From assembly GCA_038329845.1 (NCBI GenBank), contig JBBQNJ010000008.1:17452-81451 (forward strand): a stretch of DNA of 64,000 nt, in the 5' to 3' direction. The position numbers and the translations under genes were made by a program. The notes beneath the pieces are model-generated. The model saw only the letters and a program-made list of their open reading frames with translations. It ran no database searches and was not told the DNA's origin. Shown piece by piece: positions 53,012 through 62,183 of this stretch (the stretch's first letter is position 1; each line of letters opens with the position of its first letter). Source of the stretch: JBBQNJ01 sp038329845 (GTDB lineage Bacteria > Planctomycetota > Phycisphaerae > Tepidisphaerales > Tepidisphaeraceae).

Positions 53012-54264
53012 CAATCCCCCCCGCGAGCACATTGGGCCATAGAAAGTATCTTCTTATAGAAGGCCAATTGGGCTTGAGCGGTCGCCTGAGGTTCGTGCCG
53101 GGGCACAGCCACCGCTCGGGCGGCCCGGGAGATATTCCAAGCCAAATCGGCATCGGCCAAAAGTCGCTCCATTTGATAAGCACACATGGCCTCGTCACCC
53201 GGCGGGAACATGAGGCATGTCTCGTTGTCCGAGCCCAAGAACGACGTGCCGCCAGTGAACGATACCACGGTCGGCGTTCCCAGGAACATCGCCTCGGCCA
53301 AGGCCATGCAGTAGCTCTCGACGAATGTGGGGATGACCATCATTGCCGAAGCGGCAAGCTCTTCGACGATTCGCGCTGCCGGTAAGGGTCCCAGCCAGTG
53401 GACCTGATCGCCCAGTCCCAAGCGATCCACTTCCGTCTGAAGCCAGCGTCGATATCCATCGCCTCGAAGACCCCTGTTGGCATCAACTCCGGCAATTCGT
53501 AGTTCAACGTCGGGATGGCGACGCTTCACCAATGCCAAAGCCCTGATCGCCGTGTGCAATCCCTTGTAGGGCTGCCCCCACGCCGCCGAGCAAAAAATCC
53601 GCCGGCCCGATGGCGCGCGCCATCCCGAGGCTTCGTAAAATGCCGGCCGCAGGGGCAAGTCGATTCGATCCACGACGGCATCAGGACGATGGACTCGCAA
53701 GTGCGCTTCTTGCCACGGCGTCTGCACACAAGCCCATCGGTGCGCGCGAAGAATCTCCACCTCATGCCGCGCCCAACGGCGGTGTCCGGCTGCGGGATCG
53801 CGTCCCAAAAGCCATCTGGCAATATCTCGGGGGGCGGTCGCCGCCTTCCGCTCAGAAGACGACATGCCTCCGAAATAGACAGGAGACACGCTGTAGCGAA
53901 GACCCTGCAAAGTTATCAGAGTAGGAGCGGCAATATACTTTCTCGCCGTCAGCAGACCCCAATAGCTCTCGGTGCCCCAGACGTGGACCAAATCAGGGCG
54001 ACATTCCTTGCAGAGTCGGGTTATCTGTGACACCAACTCCGCACGAGGCAACCCGCTCCGCCCCGGTCGCTGAATGGGAATGACATACTGCCGCACCCCC
54101 GCAATGTCCTGTCGTTTCACCTCCTTAACCACACCATGCGCGATAACCGAAAGCCGCACCTCTCCCGATTGCCCTAAAAGCTTTCCCATCGCGTCGAGCC
54201 AAGTTCCGCTGGAGCCCGCATCTTCGGCTGCCAGCGGGCAGTTGGAAAACCATAAAGCGCGCAT
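53011..54264 (-). CDS. Glycosyltransferase family 4
   Basis: 417 residues. ALWFSNCPLAAEDAGSSGTWL begins the acceptor domain; DLVHVWGTESYWGLLTARKY, FCSAAWGQPYKGLHTAIRAL and IVEELAASAMMVIPTFVESY follow, with donor site ESYCMALAEAMFLGTPTVVSF. Its start directly abuts the stop of the polymerase-like gene. The predicted acceptor is a growing lipid-linked oligosaccharide (inference). Confidence 0.88.
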   Translation of the reverse strand: MRALWFSNCPLAAEDAGSSGTWLDAMGKLLGQSGEVRLSVIAHGVVKEVKRQDIAGVRQYVIPIQRPGRSGLPRAELVSQITRLCKECRPDLVHVWGTESYWGLLTARKYIAAPTLITLQGLRYSVSPVYFGGMSSSERKAATAPRDIARWLLGRDPAAGHRRWARHEVEILRAHRWACVQTPWQEAHLRVHRPDAVVDRIDLPLRPAFYEASGWRAPSGRRIFCSAAWGQPYKGLHTAIRALALVKRRHPDVELRIAGVDANRGLRGDGYRRWLQTEVDRLGLGDQVHWLGPLPAARIVEELAASAMMVIPTFVESYCMALAEAMFLGTPTVVSFTGGTSFLGSDNETCLMFPPGDEAMCAYQMERLLADADLAWNISRAARAVAVPRHEPQATAQAQLAFYKKILSMAQCARGGD

Positions 54265-55707
54265 TTATGCTCCCGCGTCGGTCTCTGCTCCGGACGACCA
54301 GATAGGCATCCTCACGGCGCCAACGGCCAAGTCTGGAACCAGATGGGCCACAGTATCCTCCTCAACCGCGAGAGCAGCCGAGGGAGTCAGAATACATGCC
54401 CAGACAATGTTATAGTAAGTTAGGTTAGCCGACAGCATATCCAGAATCGAGTTGACTCCGTAGACCGTCAAGGAGGCTAGTGCGACTAACACGAGGGTGC
54501 GCGTTTCCGGTCGGCTCCGCGCTTCGCCCAATACCTGCCTAGCGAGCTGCCAGAACAACCAGGCTGACCCGAGGAAATACCCAAGCCCTGAAAGCCATCC
54601 ATAGTTGACGAAGTAGAGCAGCCAATCGCTGTGGGCTGCGGTAGTCCGGTCGGTCCAGCCGGTCCCGATCGGAGTTTGGAGCGTATAGGTAATCCCTTCC
54701 ACCCAGAGCGGCCAGCGGTCGATTCGTCCTTCGCCAACCTTCAGCGCTATTCTTTCCGCGAGCCTGTTTTCCGTACGGAAAACCGCCCAGAAAAGGGCCC
54801 CGCCCACGACGGAGAACAGCAATACGGTGGAAATGACTCGACCCGCGGTGGGTCGCAACGCAAGATAACCGAACGCAATGACCGCCATACCGCAGACCAT
54901 CGCAAAAGCGCTGCCGGTGCTGGCCAGTCGCATGAGCAGCGCCACCGATGCGATCGCCGCGCCATGGAAGATCAGCGCAAAAGAAGTTCGACCGCGACCA
55001 ATCCCTAGCGCCAGGTTCACTACAGCCAACGCCGCCAGGACGATGCACACACTGGTTCGGTTGAAGTTCATGTAGCCTTGACCGATCTGCATGAACACCT
55101 CTCGGGTCGCGTGAGTCATCCAGTCGCCGGAACCCGTCCCGATCGGAATTCCCGGAACGCCCCAGACATAAAAAAGCACGAGGATGGAGACCGCCATCAC
55201 CGCCAGGATGGAGACGCTTCGAAGCGCGTCCTTCTTGGACGGGATGGTCATGACCACGGCGAGGGAAAACATGACGATGTAGCCGATGCGGCTGACCGCC
55301 TGCTTGACCTCCGTGATCCAGATGCGGGTATTGGGAATCCAACGGGGGATGCTCAACGCGATGAACACAAACGCCAGCAGAAACAACACCCACCACCCGC
55401 GCCGGGCGAGCTGGCGTGCCGCCCATCCGAGGGCTTCGATGCGAACCAAAAGGATGATGATCGCCAACGCAAGGGAAAAGGAGAGATTGGCCACGTAATT
55501 CGCGGGATTGCAGGCCGTGAGCACCATCGCATAGCCGAGAACCCGAGTGTCCATGAAGTGCAGGAACACCAGAAACCCGGCGTAGACGAGGAACAGGACA
55601 TTGAGCCAAAGGCCATTGCCCACCCAGATCGGCGAGAGGTTGAAGCCAATGCTGGCGCCGATCGCGGCGACAACTGCGAATGTGAGTCTACGTTCGGAAA
55701 TCATCAT
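54265..55707 (-). CDS. O-antigen polymerase/ligase-like membrane protein (Wzy type)
   Basis: 480 residues with about 11-12 hydrophobic helices. Near the middle is a large loop with GVPGIPIGTGSGDWMTHATREV, and later GIGRGRTSFALIFHGAA. A second periplasmic loop carries WVEGITYTLQTPIGTGWTDRTTAAHSDWLLYFVNYGWLS, which has the H-S-x-x-L-x-x-x-x-x-G arrangement typical of Wzy_C/O-antigen ligase proteins. Likely polymerises the repeat units on the periplasmic side. Operonic, between two glycosyltransferase genes. Confidence 0.82.
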   Translation of the reverse strand: MMISERRLTFAVVAAIGASIGFNLSPIWVGNGLWLNVLFLVYAGFLVFLHFMDTRVLGYAMVLTACNPANYVANLSFSLALAIIILLVRIEALGWAARQLARRGWWVLFLLAFVFIALSIPRWIPNTRIWITEVKQAVSRIGYIVMFSLAVVMTIPSKKDALRSVSILAVMAVSILVLFYVWGVPGIPIGTGSGDWMTHATREVFMQIGQGYMNFNRTSVCIVLAALAVVNLALGIGRGRTSFALIFHGAAIASVALLMRLASTGSAFAMVCGMAVIAFGYLALRPTAGRVISTVLLFSVVGGALFWAVFRTENRLAERIALKVGEGRIDRWPLWVEGITYTLQTPIGTGWTDRTTAAHSDWLLYFVNYGWLSGLGYFLGSAWLFWQLARQVLGEARSRPETRTLVLVALASLTVYGVNSILDMLSANLTYYNIVWACILTPSAALAVEEDTVAHLVPDLAVGAVRMPIWSSGAETDAGA

Positions 55708-55719
55708 TCCCGAGCCATC

Positions 55720-56892
55720 CTAGCGTAACAATCGTCCCGGCGATACCTTGGCGCAGGGGCCATCCGCGTAGTTGGGAAGGGGCTGATGACCCAGCCGTCC
55801 CAAAGAAAGGTGTATCAATCGCTCCGCGCCGACGCGCGGATGCCATAGAGTGGCCATTCGCTCCCACGCCGACTTCTGAAGCCCGTCACGCAATGAATCG
55901 TCTCTCAGCAGCGTCTCGATGCAGTCCCTCAACCCGACAATGTCGCCATCGTCAAACAGCATGCCGGATTTTCGATGCTCGATCAGCACCTCGGCCGAGC
56001 CGGCCTCTCGATTGGCGATCACGGCGCACCCTTCGGTCATGGCCTCGGAAACCACCGCTCCCCAGCCCTCCTCTCGGTTGCTCGGAAGGATGTAGATGTC
56101 ACACGCCCGCATCCTTTCCCGTACTTCATCGGCTGGGATCGAGTCCAGAAAAGAAACGAAACGATTCAAGCCCCGATCGTTCACCATACGTTCGATCTCA
56201 GGCCGATGTTCCCCATTTCCAATCAGGTCGAGTCGCCATTCAGGGACATCGCTCGGAAGCTTGCTCAGCGCCTCGATCAGCAAATCAACTCTCTTGCAGC
56301 CCAAATACCGCCCCGCCCACAGCAGACGGCGTGGACCCTCATGGCCGCGGGAAACAAATGGTCCGCTTGGTGTAACGAAGTAGGCCCAAGTCCACATCTC
56401 TTGCGTAAAAAGGCCCAGTTGGCGGGCATCGGAAGCCGCGAAGTGCCCGATCGGAAGATAATGCACGCTCGCGCGGTTATAGGCTCGTCGCATCCGATGC
56501 CGCCCAACCGCGCCCCGAGGACTCAGAAGACGCCACCAAGGCAACGGTCGTCTATTGAGTCGTTCCCCCATGATGAACGTCGGCTTTCCGGTGCGAACCC
56601 GTTGCTCGACAACTCGCAGCGGCACGGCGCCCAGGACCGCCACTTCCGCGTCGCATACCAACTTTGTCAGAGCCTTCATATCCGGCGGCGACTCGGGCGG
56701 ACCGGCCACCCAGGGAAGACCCTTTTCACCAGCGCTCCAACCCATCTGTCGTCGTTCGGCGTGGATCGGCTCGAACAGGCACATGCGAAACCGATCGGCG
56801 CCCAGTTGCCGGGCCAACTCCGTGCAGACGGGAACCTGGTGATGGCTCCAGATATTGGTGCAATAGGCAAGCGTCAATGCGGAGTGGTTCAT
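55720..56892 (-). CDS. Glycosyltransferase family 4
   Basis: 390 residues from the ATG giving MNHSALTLAYCTNIWSHHQ; a longer frame overlaps the upstream methyltransferase gene. RRLLWAGRYLGCKRVDLLIEAL opens the donor domain. FVSFLDSIPADEVRERMRAC and the donor site EEGWGAVVSEAMTEGCAVIANR follow. Twelve bases from the neighbouring polymerase-like gene. Confidence 0.88.
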   Translation of the reverse strand: MNHSALTLAYCTNIWSHHQVPVCTELARQLGADRFRMCLFEPIHAERRQMGWSAGEKGLPWVAGPPESPPDMKALTKLVCDAEVAVLGAVPLRVVEQRVRTGKPTFIMGERLNRRPLPWWRLLSPRGAVGRHRMRRAYNRASVHYLPIGHFAASDARQLGLFTQEMWTWAYFVTPSGPFVSRGHEGPRRLLWAGRYLGCKRVDLLIEALSKLPSDVPEWRLDLIGNGEHRPEIERMVNDRGLNRFVSFLDSIPADEVRERMRACDIYILPSNREEGWGAVVSEAMTEGCAVIANREAGSAEVLIEHRKSGMLFDDGDIVGLRDCIETLLRDDSLRDGLQKSAWERMATLWHPRVGAERLIHLSLGRLGHQPLPNYADGPCAKVSPGRLLR

Positions 56893-56902
56893 GGGCGTCC
56901 CC

Positions 56903-57646
56903 TCATGGCCGCGCACCGAATCGGCGCCGGCATGCATTCCAGAAAAGGTGTGGAAGCTGTCTGGCGGCGCCGCGGAAACTTGGCATCGCCTTGGGCAGAT
57001 AAATCCTGGGATGCACGATCGAGAGCTGCGAAGGATGGGTTTGATCGCGTCTGGCCGCCAACGCCGGGTTGTCCGCAATCACCGCGGACCGCGCGAACAT
57101 CATAACGTTCTGCGTGTAGTGAATCAATACCGCCGGGTCGTTCCAGACGCGCCATCGGATGCAATCGATTGGTTCGTACTGATGGACGGCGAATTGGTCG
57201 CGCCAGTAATCCGGCCATTGCTCGTTGACATGGCCACATCCACCCTGACCCGGTATGGCGGCGGAAAACAGGACCACGTCGCTCAGGCCGATCAACGATT
57301 TCACGAACTGGGCGCCCGCAGCTTCCGGCAAATGCTCCGCCACCTCCAGCGATATCGCCAAGTCAAACTTTCGCCCAAGTGACAACGGCTGGGTCAGATC
57401 GCCAACCAAGAAATTCGCTTGGGGAATTCTCAACAACTCCGTTGGCATGGGCGACCCCTCAATCCCTTGGATATCGGCAATTCCTCGCTCGACAAAAACG
57501 GAAAGCCATGTGCCAACTCCGCATCCCAAGTCCACCACGCTTCGCGGCGAGAGGAATTCGAGAACGACATCGATAATGCGCATTGCCGAGGCACGCGTCA
57601 GCGCGTCTCGTCGATCGTAGAAAAAGCCCGCGTTCAGCTCGCTCAT
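56903..57646 (-). CDS. SAM-dependent methyltransferase
   Basis: 247 residues. SAM motif I is SVVDLGCGVGTWLSVFVERG, then GIEGSPMP and FDLAISLEVAEHLPEAAGAQ (post I and motif II). Methyltransf_23-like. Starts 4 bases inside the upstream glycosyltransferase gene. Probably methylates a sugar or glycan intermediate (inference). Confidence 0.85.
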   Translation of the reverse strand: MSELNAGFFYDRRDALTRASAMRIIDVVLEFLSPRSVVDLGCGVGTWLSVFVERGIADIQGIEGSPMPTELLRIPQANFLVGDLTQPLSLGRKFDLAISLEVAEHLPEAAGAQFVKSLIGLSDVVLFSAAIPGQGGCGHVNEQWPDYWRDQFAVHQYEPIDCIRWRVWNDPAVLIHYTQNVMMFARSAVIADNPALAARRDQTHPSQLSIVHPRIYLPKAMPSFRGAARQLPHLFWNACRRRFGARP

Positions 57647-58644
57647 GCCACATCCTCACCTTCAAAAAAACGCCGCACTCTCGTCCTGAATTTCCTCGCA
57701 TGTCGCCGGAACATGGGTCGGAAAAAGAGAGTATTGCCGAATGTGGGCGTCAGGTTCTCATTACGGTAATACCTCGCGGTGGCGGGCGGAATCGGATGGC
57801 GGGTCCGAATTCCCGTAACACATCCGCGGAGGTAGGCCATCGCCAGAGTCATCACTCCTCCGACATCAGCTTTAAGTGCGAATCGCAAGACCATCGAAGC
57901 CGCATATCGGAGTGAAATTCGCGCTGCCATGGGCAACGGGAAATATTTGTATAGGGTCCGCGAATTATTGAACACCCGCTTTTGCACGCGATAGAGGAAC
58001 CGGGCACCGCCGCTGGGAACATTGTTGTGATACGCCACGGCGTACGGACAATACTGAATCTCAAATCCCGCGGCATGGGCGCGGATGCAAAGATCAATCT
58101 CCTCGGAACCGAAGACGCAGAAGTCGTCAATTCCACCGATTTGTTCGAGGACTTCCCGGCGGATCACCGCTGCGGCGCCATGATGGTTGGCAACCAGCAG
58201 TTCCCGCTCACCATACCGATTCTGATCCTCCAGCGATTGGGCGTGCAAGACGCGAAACGCGATCACGCCGGCTCTTGGATACCGGTCCTGGAAAAGCGAA
58301 GGAATGCGTTCCAACACGTCGCGCGAGACGCGCGTGTCATCGTCGATGGACAAAACAAATTCACCTCGCAACAGCGCATAGGCGGAATTCCGCCCCCCGG
58401 CGACGCCCAGGTTCCGCCGGTTCAGAACCACACGCACATGCACAGCGCCGTGGGAAAGCGCGTTCAAATACGCCTGAACGTCTTGCCTGGAAGCATTGTC
58501 GGCGACGATCAGTTCATAACCCAACGCCCGGGTATCCTCGACGAGTGCGGGGAGGTTGCGGCGCAGTTCATCCAGGCGATTGTGCGACAGGACAACCACC
58601 GACACCGGACAGGAGAAGCGGGCATAGTGGAATCGAGGCACCAT
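57643..58644 (-). CDS. Glycosyltransferase family 2
   Basis: 333 residues, GT-A fold. SVVVLSHNRLDELRRNLPAL opens the nucleotide-binding half, VADNASRQDV and LNRRNLGVAGGRNSAYAL follow. The DxD motif is FVLSIDDDTRVSRD, and IGGIDDFCVFGSEEIDLCIR is the acceptor-side acidic motif. The C-terminus has a Phe/Arg-rich helix. The only inverting GT2-type enzyme in this operon. It overlaps the methyltransferase gene by 4 bases. Confidence 0.9.
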   Translation of the reverse strand: MVPRFHYARFSCPVSVVVLSHNRLDELRRNLPALVEDTRALGYELIVADNASRQDVQAYLNALSHGAVHVRVVLNRRNLGVAGGRNSAYALLRGEFVLSIDDDTRVSRDVLERIPSLFQDRYPRAGVIAFRVLHAQSLEDQNRYGERELLVANHHGAAAVIRREVLEQIGGIDDFCVFGSEEIDLCIRAHAAGFEIQYCPYAVAYHNNVPSGGARFLYRVQKRVFNNSRTLYKYFPLPMAARISLRYAASMVLRFALKADVGGVMTLAMAYLRGCVTGIRTRHPIPPATARYYRNENLTPTFGNTLFFRPMFRRHARKFRTRVRRFFEGEDVA

Positions 58645-58662
58645 CGGCCCAGGCGACGTTCG

Positions 58663-60099
58663 CTAGGAACGGCGCGCCGTCCTTTCCCGACTCACCTGTC
58701 GGTAAACGAGAAGATATCCCGTGATCGTGGTCGCCAGTTGTCCGCAGAGCGATGCGACGATCACGCTCTGAACACCCCAACTGTTCCGATGGCCGAGGAC
58801 CGCCAGCGATACGAACATCACAAAGCCCACCGCGGCCGCCCACAGGCAATCGAGCCATTTCGCCGCTGACCAGAGCACCGCGGTCGGCAGCCGCAGGATC
58901 GTTATCAGCAGTATCGGCAAGACCAGTTGAACGAGCAAAGTACCCTCGACATATTTGGGGGTGAGAATTCGAATCGCCGGTGGAACGAGCATCCACATCA
59001 GAGCCAAGACGGGAATTGCCGCCGCCGCCGCGGCGGCCGTCGGCTTGAGGGCGACCCGGAGGCTAGCCCCCACCCGACCCGTGCGACCATACTGCTCCGT
59101 GATCCGAACGCTTACCACCTGACTTAGGCTCTGCGCCAATTGGGCGAGCATTGTTCGGACGAAAAAGGCCAGCGTGTAGAGGCCTAGAACTTCGTTTCCG
59201 AACCATGCCAGGATAAGGGTTCCCTCCAGCGAAACCCACAAAGAGGTGGAAAGATAGCCGATCAGGCTCAAGGGCAACCCGACACGGATCACGCGGAAAA
59301 ACGATGTCGGATCAATTCGCGGGCGTACGCGCAGCGGCCGCCAGCGATGCAAGAAAGCAACCTGAGTGCTGGAGACCGCGGCGAATCGAAAGCAGGCGCC
59401 GAAATATCCGAACAGCACGACCGCCGGCAAGGCTGCAATTCCGACAAGGGCCTGGATCACGCTGACCTTCGACAGCGTGACGAACTGCTGGCCGGTGCGA
59501 TAGGTGGTTCCCAAGTAGCCGCCATAGAACGTCCCGACGATGACGATCACATAGGCGGCCCATCCGGCGGCGGATTTTTGTTCGCCCATCGACAAGGAAT
59601 GCACTGCCAAGCCAGCAAACACGACCGCCGCGCAAATCGCAACAAAGCCAACCCATGAGAGGCATGCGGCAGCGGCCTCGGCGGCCTTCCCGGGGTATCC
59701 CCGCCCCATTTGAAGCGGAATCTCCCTCTGCAAGCCGTCGAAGGTGCCAAGGTGAAGAAATGTCAAGTACCCCGCAACGATACCGAAGGTGCGTAAAATC
59801 CCCATGTCCGCCGGGGCGATATAGCGAGCTTGAACCAGAGATCCGATCGCACCTAATAGAGCCGCAAGAGCGTTGCCCCCGGCGAACGCGACTACTACCT
59901 TCGCCGTTCGTGACCGCGCGGCTGAATGCAGGCTGGAAGCGAAGAGTCGAAAACGCAGACGCCCTCCCGGAGGCGGATTTGACAGTTCGGGGTCGGAACC
60001 CCGCGGCGGCGTCGTCAACGTTCGATCCCCATCAGACTTCCCCGCGATTTCATTCCGAGAAAACCACGGATGAAGCCGAAGACGCAAGTCGTTGCTCAT
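58663..60099 (-). CDS. Wzx-type polysaccharide flippase (MATE/MurJ-like superfamily)
   Basis: 478 residues with a charged 65-residue N-terminal lead followed by about 12 helices. GNALAALLGAIGSLVQARYIAPADMG is the Wzx/RfbX first-helix signature. Later segments AWFGNEVLGLYTLAFFVRTM and PAIRILTPKYVEGTLLVQLVLP fit the second half. Predicted to flip undecaprenyl-linked repeat units to the periplasm. The ATG overlaps the stop of the secreted PA-IL-like gene. Confidence 0.82.
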   Translation of the reverse strand: MSNDLRLRLHPWFSRNEIAGKSDGDRTLTTPPRGSDPELSNPPPGGRLRFRLFASSLHSAARSRTAKVVVAFAGGNALAALLGAIGSLVQARYIAPADMGILRTFGIVAGYLTFLHLGTFDGLQREIPLQMGRGYPGKAAEAAAACLSWVGFVAICAAVVFAGLAVHSLSMGEQKSAAGWAAYVIVIVGTFYGGYLGTTYRTGQQFVTLSKVSVIQALVGIAALPAVVLFGYFGACFRFAAVSSTQVAFLHRWRPLRVRPRIDPTSFFRVIRVGLPLSLIGYLSTSLWVSLEGTLILAWFGNEVLGLYTLAFFVRTMLAQLAQSLSQVVSVRITEQYGRTGRVGASLRVALKPTAAAAAAAIPVLALMWMLVPPAIRILTPKYVEGTLLVQLVLPILLITILRLPTAVLWSAAKWLDCLWAAAVGFVMFVSLAVLGHRNSWGVQSVIVASLCGQLATTITGYLLVYRQVSRERTARRS

Positions 60100-60998
60100 T
60101 TGAGATGGGGAGCCTCAACATAAACTTGCATCGTCCCAGCGTTATCCTCTTTCCCCTCGACCTCATTCGGATGTCCATCATTGATCCCGAACCACATATT
60201 CCCCGTCTCCGGCGCGGTCCATTCCAAGTTGGTCCCGAGTTGGCTCACCTGCGCCACGCCAGCGGGGTTGCGAACAAAACAAGCGAGCGAGCCGCGCGAG
60301 GTTCGGGTGCCGTCGGGAATGCCATCCGCCGTGCACGTCACGCCGGGGGCGATTCGCCACTTGCCGACCGCTCGCACACGATAAACAAGGCCCTTGCGGA
60401 CCATGATTTCCGACGGCTGCCACGTCTTATTGGCGCTGACCGCGAAATAGCCCAGCCCGGTCGCGCCTTCGGCCTTGCGGATGCCCACCTGCAACGCCAT
60501 CAGGCGGCCCACCGCGTCCCAATCCTGGGCTTTTTCGGATTCCTTGCCCAATTCCTGGATCCGCTTCTCGAAATCCTTCACCACATCATCGATCTTCCGG
60601 TGCATCACGTCAAGAACGGCGAGGCGCTGGTCGGATTCGTTCCGGGCCGTGCGCTCCTCGGGGCCCTTGGGACGCGGGCCGATCAGCTCGGCCACCTTGC
60701 GATACGCCGCGGCGGTGTCACGGTCCCGCTTCAGTTTGTCGTTGGCGCGGGCCAAGAGCAGGAAATCCTTCCAGCCGGCGCCGTCGGCGGCCGTGATTTC
60801 CATCAGCAAGGTCACGGCGTCGGCGGGCTTGCCCTCGCGCAGCAACTGCTCCGCGGCCTTGCGCTTGGCATCGAGCACGGCATCGCCCTTGGCCGCGGCC
60901 AACGGCGCGGCGGCGGCGGCCAGGCCCAGCAACACCAGGCAAAGCATGGACGCGGTGAGAAGACGCCGCGATGGCTCTGCATACATTATCGGCCGCAT
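60096..60998 (-). CDS. Secreted protein with C-terminal PA-IL (LecA)-like domain
   Basis: 300 residues, ATG five bases after GGAG. Signal peptide in the first 40 residues (RRLLTASMLCLVLLGLAAAA). A helical, coiled-coil-rich middle (residues 45-170) follows, containing a TPR-like AEQLLREGKPADAVTLLMEI. Residues 180-298 form a beta-rich domain: SANKTWQPSEIMVRKGLVYR, VRAVGKWRIAPGVTC, LEWTAPETGNMWFGINDG and EGKEDNAGTMQVYVE, resembling PA-IL galactose-binding lectins. Its stop overlaps the flippase start, making it the first gene of the polysaccharide operon. It may bind the polymer outside the cell (inference). Confidence 0.75.
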   Translation of the reverse strand: MRPIMYAEPSRRLLTASMLCLVLLGLAAAAAPLAAAKGDAVLDAKRKAAEQLLREGKPADAVTLLMEITAADGAGWKDFLLLARANDKLKRDRDTAAAYRKVAELIGPRPKGPEERTARNESDQRLAVLDVMHRKIDDVVKDFEKRIQELGKESEKAQDWDAVGRLMALQVGIRKAEGATGLGYFAVSANKTWQPSEIMVRKGLVYRVRAVGKWRIAPGVTCTADGIPDGTRTSRGSLACFVRNPAGVAQVSQLGTNLEWTAPETGNMWFGINDGHPNEVEGKEDNAGTMQVYVEAPHLK

Positions 60999-61104
60999 GC
61001 CTGCTCCGGAATTACCTTCCACCCACCGTGAGTTTACCCGGCACCGCCGTGGGTGTCCATCGGTGCCGACGGGATGAAAGAACCGCGGCCCCCCCGCCCC
61101 CCGC

Positions 61105-61256
61105 CCCCCGCCCCACGCAATGGCCCTCCGGCGGAATCAAATTTCCTATCAGTCGGACACGGCCCTTCGGGCCACCCATAAACAATGAAAAGGCATGGAC
61201 TTATGGCTCGCGGGTCTTGGGTGAGCCTTACTTCCTGACATCCTATTTTCAGAGCA
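61105..61256 (+). repeat. Long direct repeat, copy 1
   Basis: About 152 bases, nearly identical to 61814-61968, with one 3-base indel and a few substitutions. Contains the small hairpin GGCCCTTCGGGCC. The two copies flank the 21-bp tandem array. Similarity ends abruptly after CAGAGCA in both copies. Confidence 0.9.
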
Positions 61257-61803
61257 ATGAAGGTGAGGTCGTCGTTGGGAGCCTGGGGCGACAGATAATC
61301 GGGGCCGGACGTGTTGACCATGTGCGCAAATTAACGGTAGGGGCGGGTTTGGACAAGAGAGGGGAAGGGTGAAGGCTGAACTCAGAAGGATGAAGTGGAC
61401 GCGGGGGGACTTGATTGCCCACGCTGGCGGAATAATTGCCCACGCGCGAGCCGTGATTGCCGACGCGCGCCAGCGTGCTCGCATCGCGCGCCAGCGTGCT
61501 CTGATCGCGCGCCAGCGTGCTCTGACGGCGCGCCAGCACGCTCTGATCGCGCGCCAGCACGCTCTGATCGCGCGCCAGCGTGCTCGCATCGCGCGCCAGC
61601 GTGCTCGCATCGCGCGCCAGCGTGCTCCGACGGCGCGCCAGCGTGCTCTGATCGCGCGCCAGCGTGCTCCGACCGCGCGCCAGCGTGTTCGCATCGCGCT
61701 TCAGCACGTGGGCAAGGGCCGGGGCTGTGCTGATTGCCACTGTTTTATCGGCGGGGGGGATTGGGGAGTCGTCAGTAGACAGTGGGCAGTGGACAGTGGA
61801 CAT
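61249..61803 (-). CDS. Possible heptad-repeat protein (LARD repeats)
   Basis: A 184-residue frame across the 21-bp array. Each 21-base unit encodes seven residues of the type S-T-L-A-R-D-Q/A, giving leucine every seventh position over about 85 residues, a coiled-coil-like pattern. No signal peptide, no promoter seen. The N- and C-terminal parts are encoded by the flanking repeat DNA. A plus-strand frame through the same array (61369-61806, repeats of ARQRALI) is equally open, as expected for a 21-bp repeat, so coding status is doubtful. Confidence 0.3.
   Translation of the reverse strand: MSTVHCPLSTDDSPIPPADKTVAISTAPALAHVLKRDANTLARGRSTLARDQSTLARRRSTLARDASTLARDASTLARDQSVLARDQSVLARRQSTLARDQSTLARDASTLARVGNHGSRVGNYSASVGNQVPPRPLHPSEFSLHPSPLLSKPAPTVNLRTWSTRPAPIICRPRLPTTTSPSLL
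61465..61716. repeat. 21-bp tandem repeat array (12 units)
   Basis: Eleven good units and one degenerate unit of GCGCGCCAGCGTGCTCTGAT plus C, at exact 21-base spacing from 61465. Variable positions are mostly the triplet CTG/CGC/CGA and ATC/ACG. The unit length is a multiple of three, so reading frames on both strands stay open. A likely VNTR. Confidence 0.93.
61774..61801 (+). repeat. 7-bp tandem repeat (four units)
   Basis: AGTAGAC, AGTGGGC, AGTGGAC, AGTGGAC in a row, between the 21-bp array and direct-repeat copy 2. Confidence 0.85.
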
Positions 61804-61813
61804 TAACCCCTCA

Positions 61814-61968
61814 CCCCCGCCCCACGCAATGCCCCTCCGGCGGAATCAAATTTCCTATCAGTAGTCGGACACGGCCCTTCGGGCCACCCATAAACAATGA
61901 AAAGGCATGGACTTATGGCTCACGGGTCTTGGGTGAGCCTTACTTCCTGACATCCTATTTTCAGAGCA
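61814..61968 (+). repeat. Long direct repeat, copy 2
   Basis: 155 bases, the partner of 61105-61256. It ends seven bases before the GTTGGAC core at 61975 that opens the cassette-like region. Confidence 0.9.
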
Positions 61969-61985
61969 GTGAATGTTGGACTTGG

Positions 61986-62183
61986 ATGTGGCGAGGCCTT
62001 GCGTTCTACGTTCTTTTTAACGCATGTCTTCTCGCACTGGATGTGATCGACCGAAACGTCGTTGATGTCCCAAGCGGAGCGTGGGTGTTTGGATTGGCAG
62101 CGATTGTGAGTCTTAGTCTCGCAATCGGCATCCCATCGCTCTTTTTCCGGCAATCACCCGCGGCTGAGCGGCGGGCTGTATAA
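61986..62183 (+). CDS. Small membrane protein, probable cassette gene
   Basis: 65 residues, two predicted membrane helices (LAFYVLFNACLLALDVI and WVFGLAAIVSLSLAIGIPSLF) joined by a short polar loop, with a positively charged tail. No family recognised. The ATG is four bases after a GTTGGAC core and the TAA stop lies inside the left core of the attC-like hairpin, the layout of an integron gene cassette. GC content is visibly lower than in the neighbouring operons. Confidence 0.5.
   Translation: MWRGLAFYVLFNACLLALDVIDRNVVDVPSGAWVFGLAAIVSLSLAIGIPSLFFRQSPAAERRAV

Noticed and set aside
61465..61716. Regularly spaced repeats that could suggest a CRISPR array
   Set aside because: The units are contiguous 21-bp repeats with no unique spacers between them and no cas genes nearby.
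61369..61806. Plus-strand frame of ARQRALI repeats through the 21-bp array
   Set aside because: Open only because the repeat unit is a multiple of three; no start signal or non-repeat domain supports it over the minus-strand frame.
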